From Pelosinus sp. IPA-1 (GTDB lineage: Bacteria > Bacillota > Negativicutes > DSM-13327), in assembly GCF_030269905.1 (NCBI RefSeq), contig NZ_BSVC01000006.1, positions 124,001 to 188,000 of the forward strand: a stretch of DNA of 64,000 bases, written 5' to 3'. The notes beneath the pieces were generated by a model that worked only from the letters and a program-made list of their open reading frames with translations, ran no database searches and was not told the DNA's origin. A program made the position numbers and the translations under genes. Below are positions 63,435 through 64,000 of the stretch, in pieces (within the stretch, counting starts at the first letter, position 1; each line of letters begins with the position of its first letter).

Positions 63435-64000
63435 ATGGAAAAAATAATAGAGCAAGTACAAGCATGGAACATGCTTGGTAAACTTCCAAAAGAATTTGTA
63501 GGGTTCACTTTAACACTAGAATTAGAGAAGCGGGATACACAATACTGTATATTTACTTACAAAAATGAAGAGAGACATAGGAGTTTCTCAGTATTGTATG
63601 ATCATGCAACTAAAGAATATTTTGCTCGCACAGTAATTGGCTTGATGGAATATTATGACGTTAATTTTATTGTTGGAGATATTGAGCAGCTGGAAAGCTT
63701 ATTAGTTGAAAGGTTGAGAGCTGTTTTAACTAGCCTAGCTTCTTTTACTAGAGAAAATTTAGATAGCATTCTTCTTGACAAAAAAGTTATTGAGTGGCCA
63801 TATAATAAAGAACTGCCACAACAGCTCTTTGGGTTTGAGTTGTTTATAAGGCCGGATGAACCAATAAAAATTATCAATGGTTCTTATATAATCTTAGATT
63901 ACAGTGATTTTAGAACAGAAAGTAATTTAGCGATTTATTATAATATCTTTAGGGATGAGTTTTTTGGAGAAACACGTATCAGGCGTACTCCGACTATGGC
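63435..64000 (+). CDS. Hypothetical protein, truncated by the window end
   Basis: 188 codons are open from ATG 63435 to the last base. It begins EKIIEQVQAWNMLGKLPKEF and is soluble, alternating charged helices and strands; the phrase KLPKEFVGFTLTLE recurs in altered form as ELPQQLFGFELFIR about 120 residues later, suggesting an internal duplication. The family is not recognised. The ribosome site is only moderate (AAAGG 12 nt upstream). Confidence 0.65.
   Translation, partial: MEKIIEQVQAWNMLGKLPKEFVGFTLTLELEKRDTQYCIFTYKNEERHRSFSVLYDHATKEYFARTVIGLMEYYDVNFIVGDIEQLESLLVERLRAVLTSLASFTRENLDSILLDKKVIEWPYNKELPQQLFGFELFIRPDEPIKIINGSYIILDYSDFRTESNLAIYYNIFRDEFFGETRIRRTPTM

Overview
The window reads as a chromosomal segment of a spore-forming diderm Firmicute, most like the Negativicutes family Sporomusaceae (Pelosinus-like). 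This is inference from content: Firmicute gene orders (polA-mutM-coaE-lytic transglycosylase; pyrB-pyrC-carA-carB-pyrK-pyrD-pyrF-pyrE with PyrR attenuators; a T-box leader), strong AGGAGG ribosome sites with many TTG/GTG starts, and a full-length RND efflux pump, which normally needs an outer membrane. Putative Spo0A boxes and sigma-K-like promoters suggest sporulation.

Layout. 1-13.7 kb: probable dnaE tail, pyruvate kinase, an unknown membrane-anchored protein, an acyltransferase, D-amino-acid transaminase, a DHA2 drug exporter, an ECF-type S component, two identical tRNA-Leu(CAA) genes, an orphan PAS histidine kinase behind candidate Spo0A boxes, and an L,D-transpeptidase. 14-20.5 kb: polA, mutM, coaE, a lytic transglycosylase and a peptide-binding lipoprotein. 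20.6-24.9 kb: two tRNA-Leu genes followed by a probable decayed 4-kb island bounded by 43-bp direct repeats. It holds an integrase remnant, a (TDTC)n repeat protein, an AraC regulator, an MFS transporter and an alpha/beta hydrolase. 25-26.2 kb: a diguanylate cyclase and a histidine phosphatase.

26.3-30.9 kb is the most interesting stretch: a radical SAM/SPASM enzyme, a giant glycosyltransferase-methyltransferase-glycosyltransferase protein and a small protein with cysteine at every fourth residue. All three, and the TDTC protein at 21 kb, are preceded by the same promoter-like pattern AC-N16/17-CATATKATR, close to the sigma-K consensus. I infer a late-sporulation set in which Cys-repeat surface proteins are made together with enzymes that could modify them.

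31-41 kb: a sodium:solute symporter under a leader with two T-box antiterminators, an ABC exporter, a flavodoxin/ferredoxin membrane protein, an exported Ntn-hydrolase, a degenerate ~44-nt tandem repeat, an EVE protein, ung, a DUF815 ATPase and a phosphoribosyltransferase. 41.3-51.2 kb: the complete UMP-synthesis operon behind two promoter/PyrR-attenuator units. 51.4-57 kb: tRNA-Asp, -Gly and -Trp, then a TetR-controlled RND pump with a matching palindromic operator before tetR and before the pump. 57-64 kb: a DHA2 exporter, LysR regulator, a QueG-like Fe-S protein, a taurine/sulfonate-type ABC importer and a truncated unknown gene.
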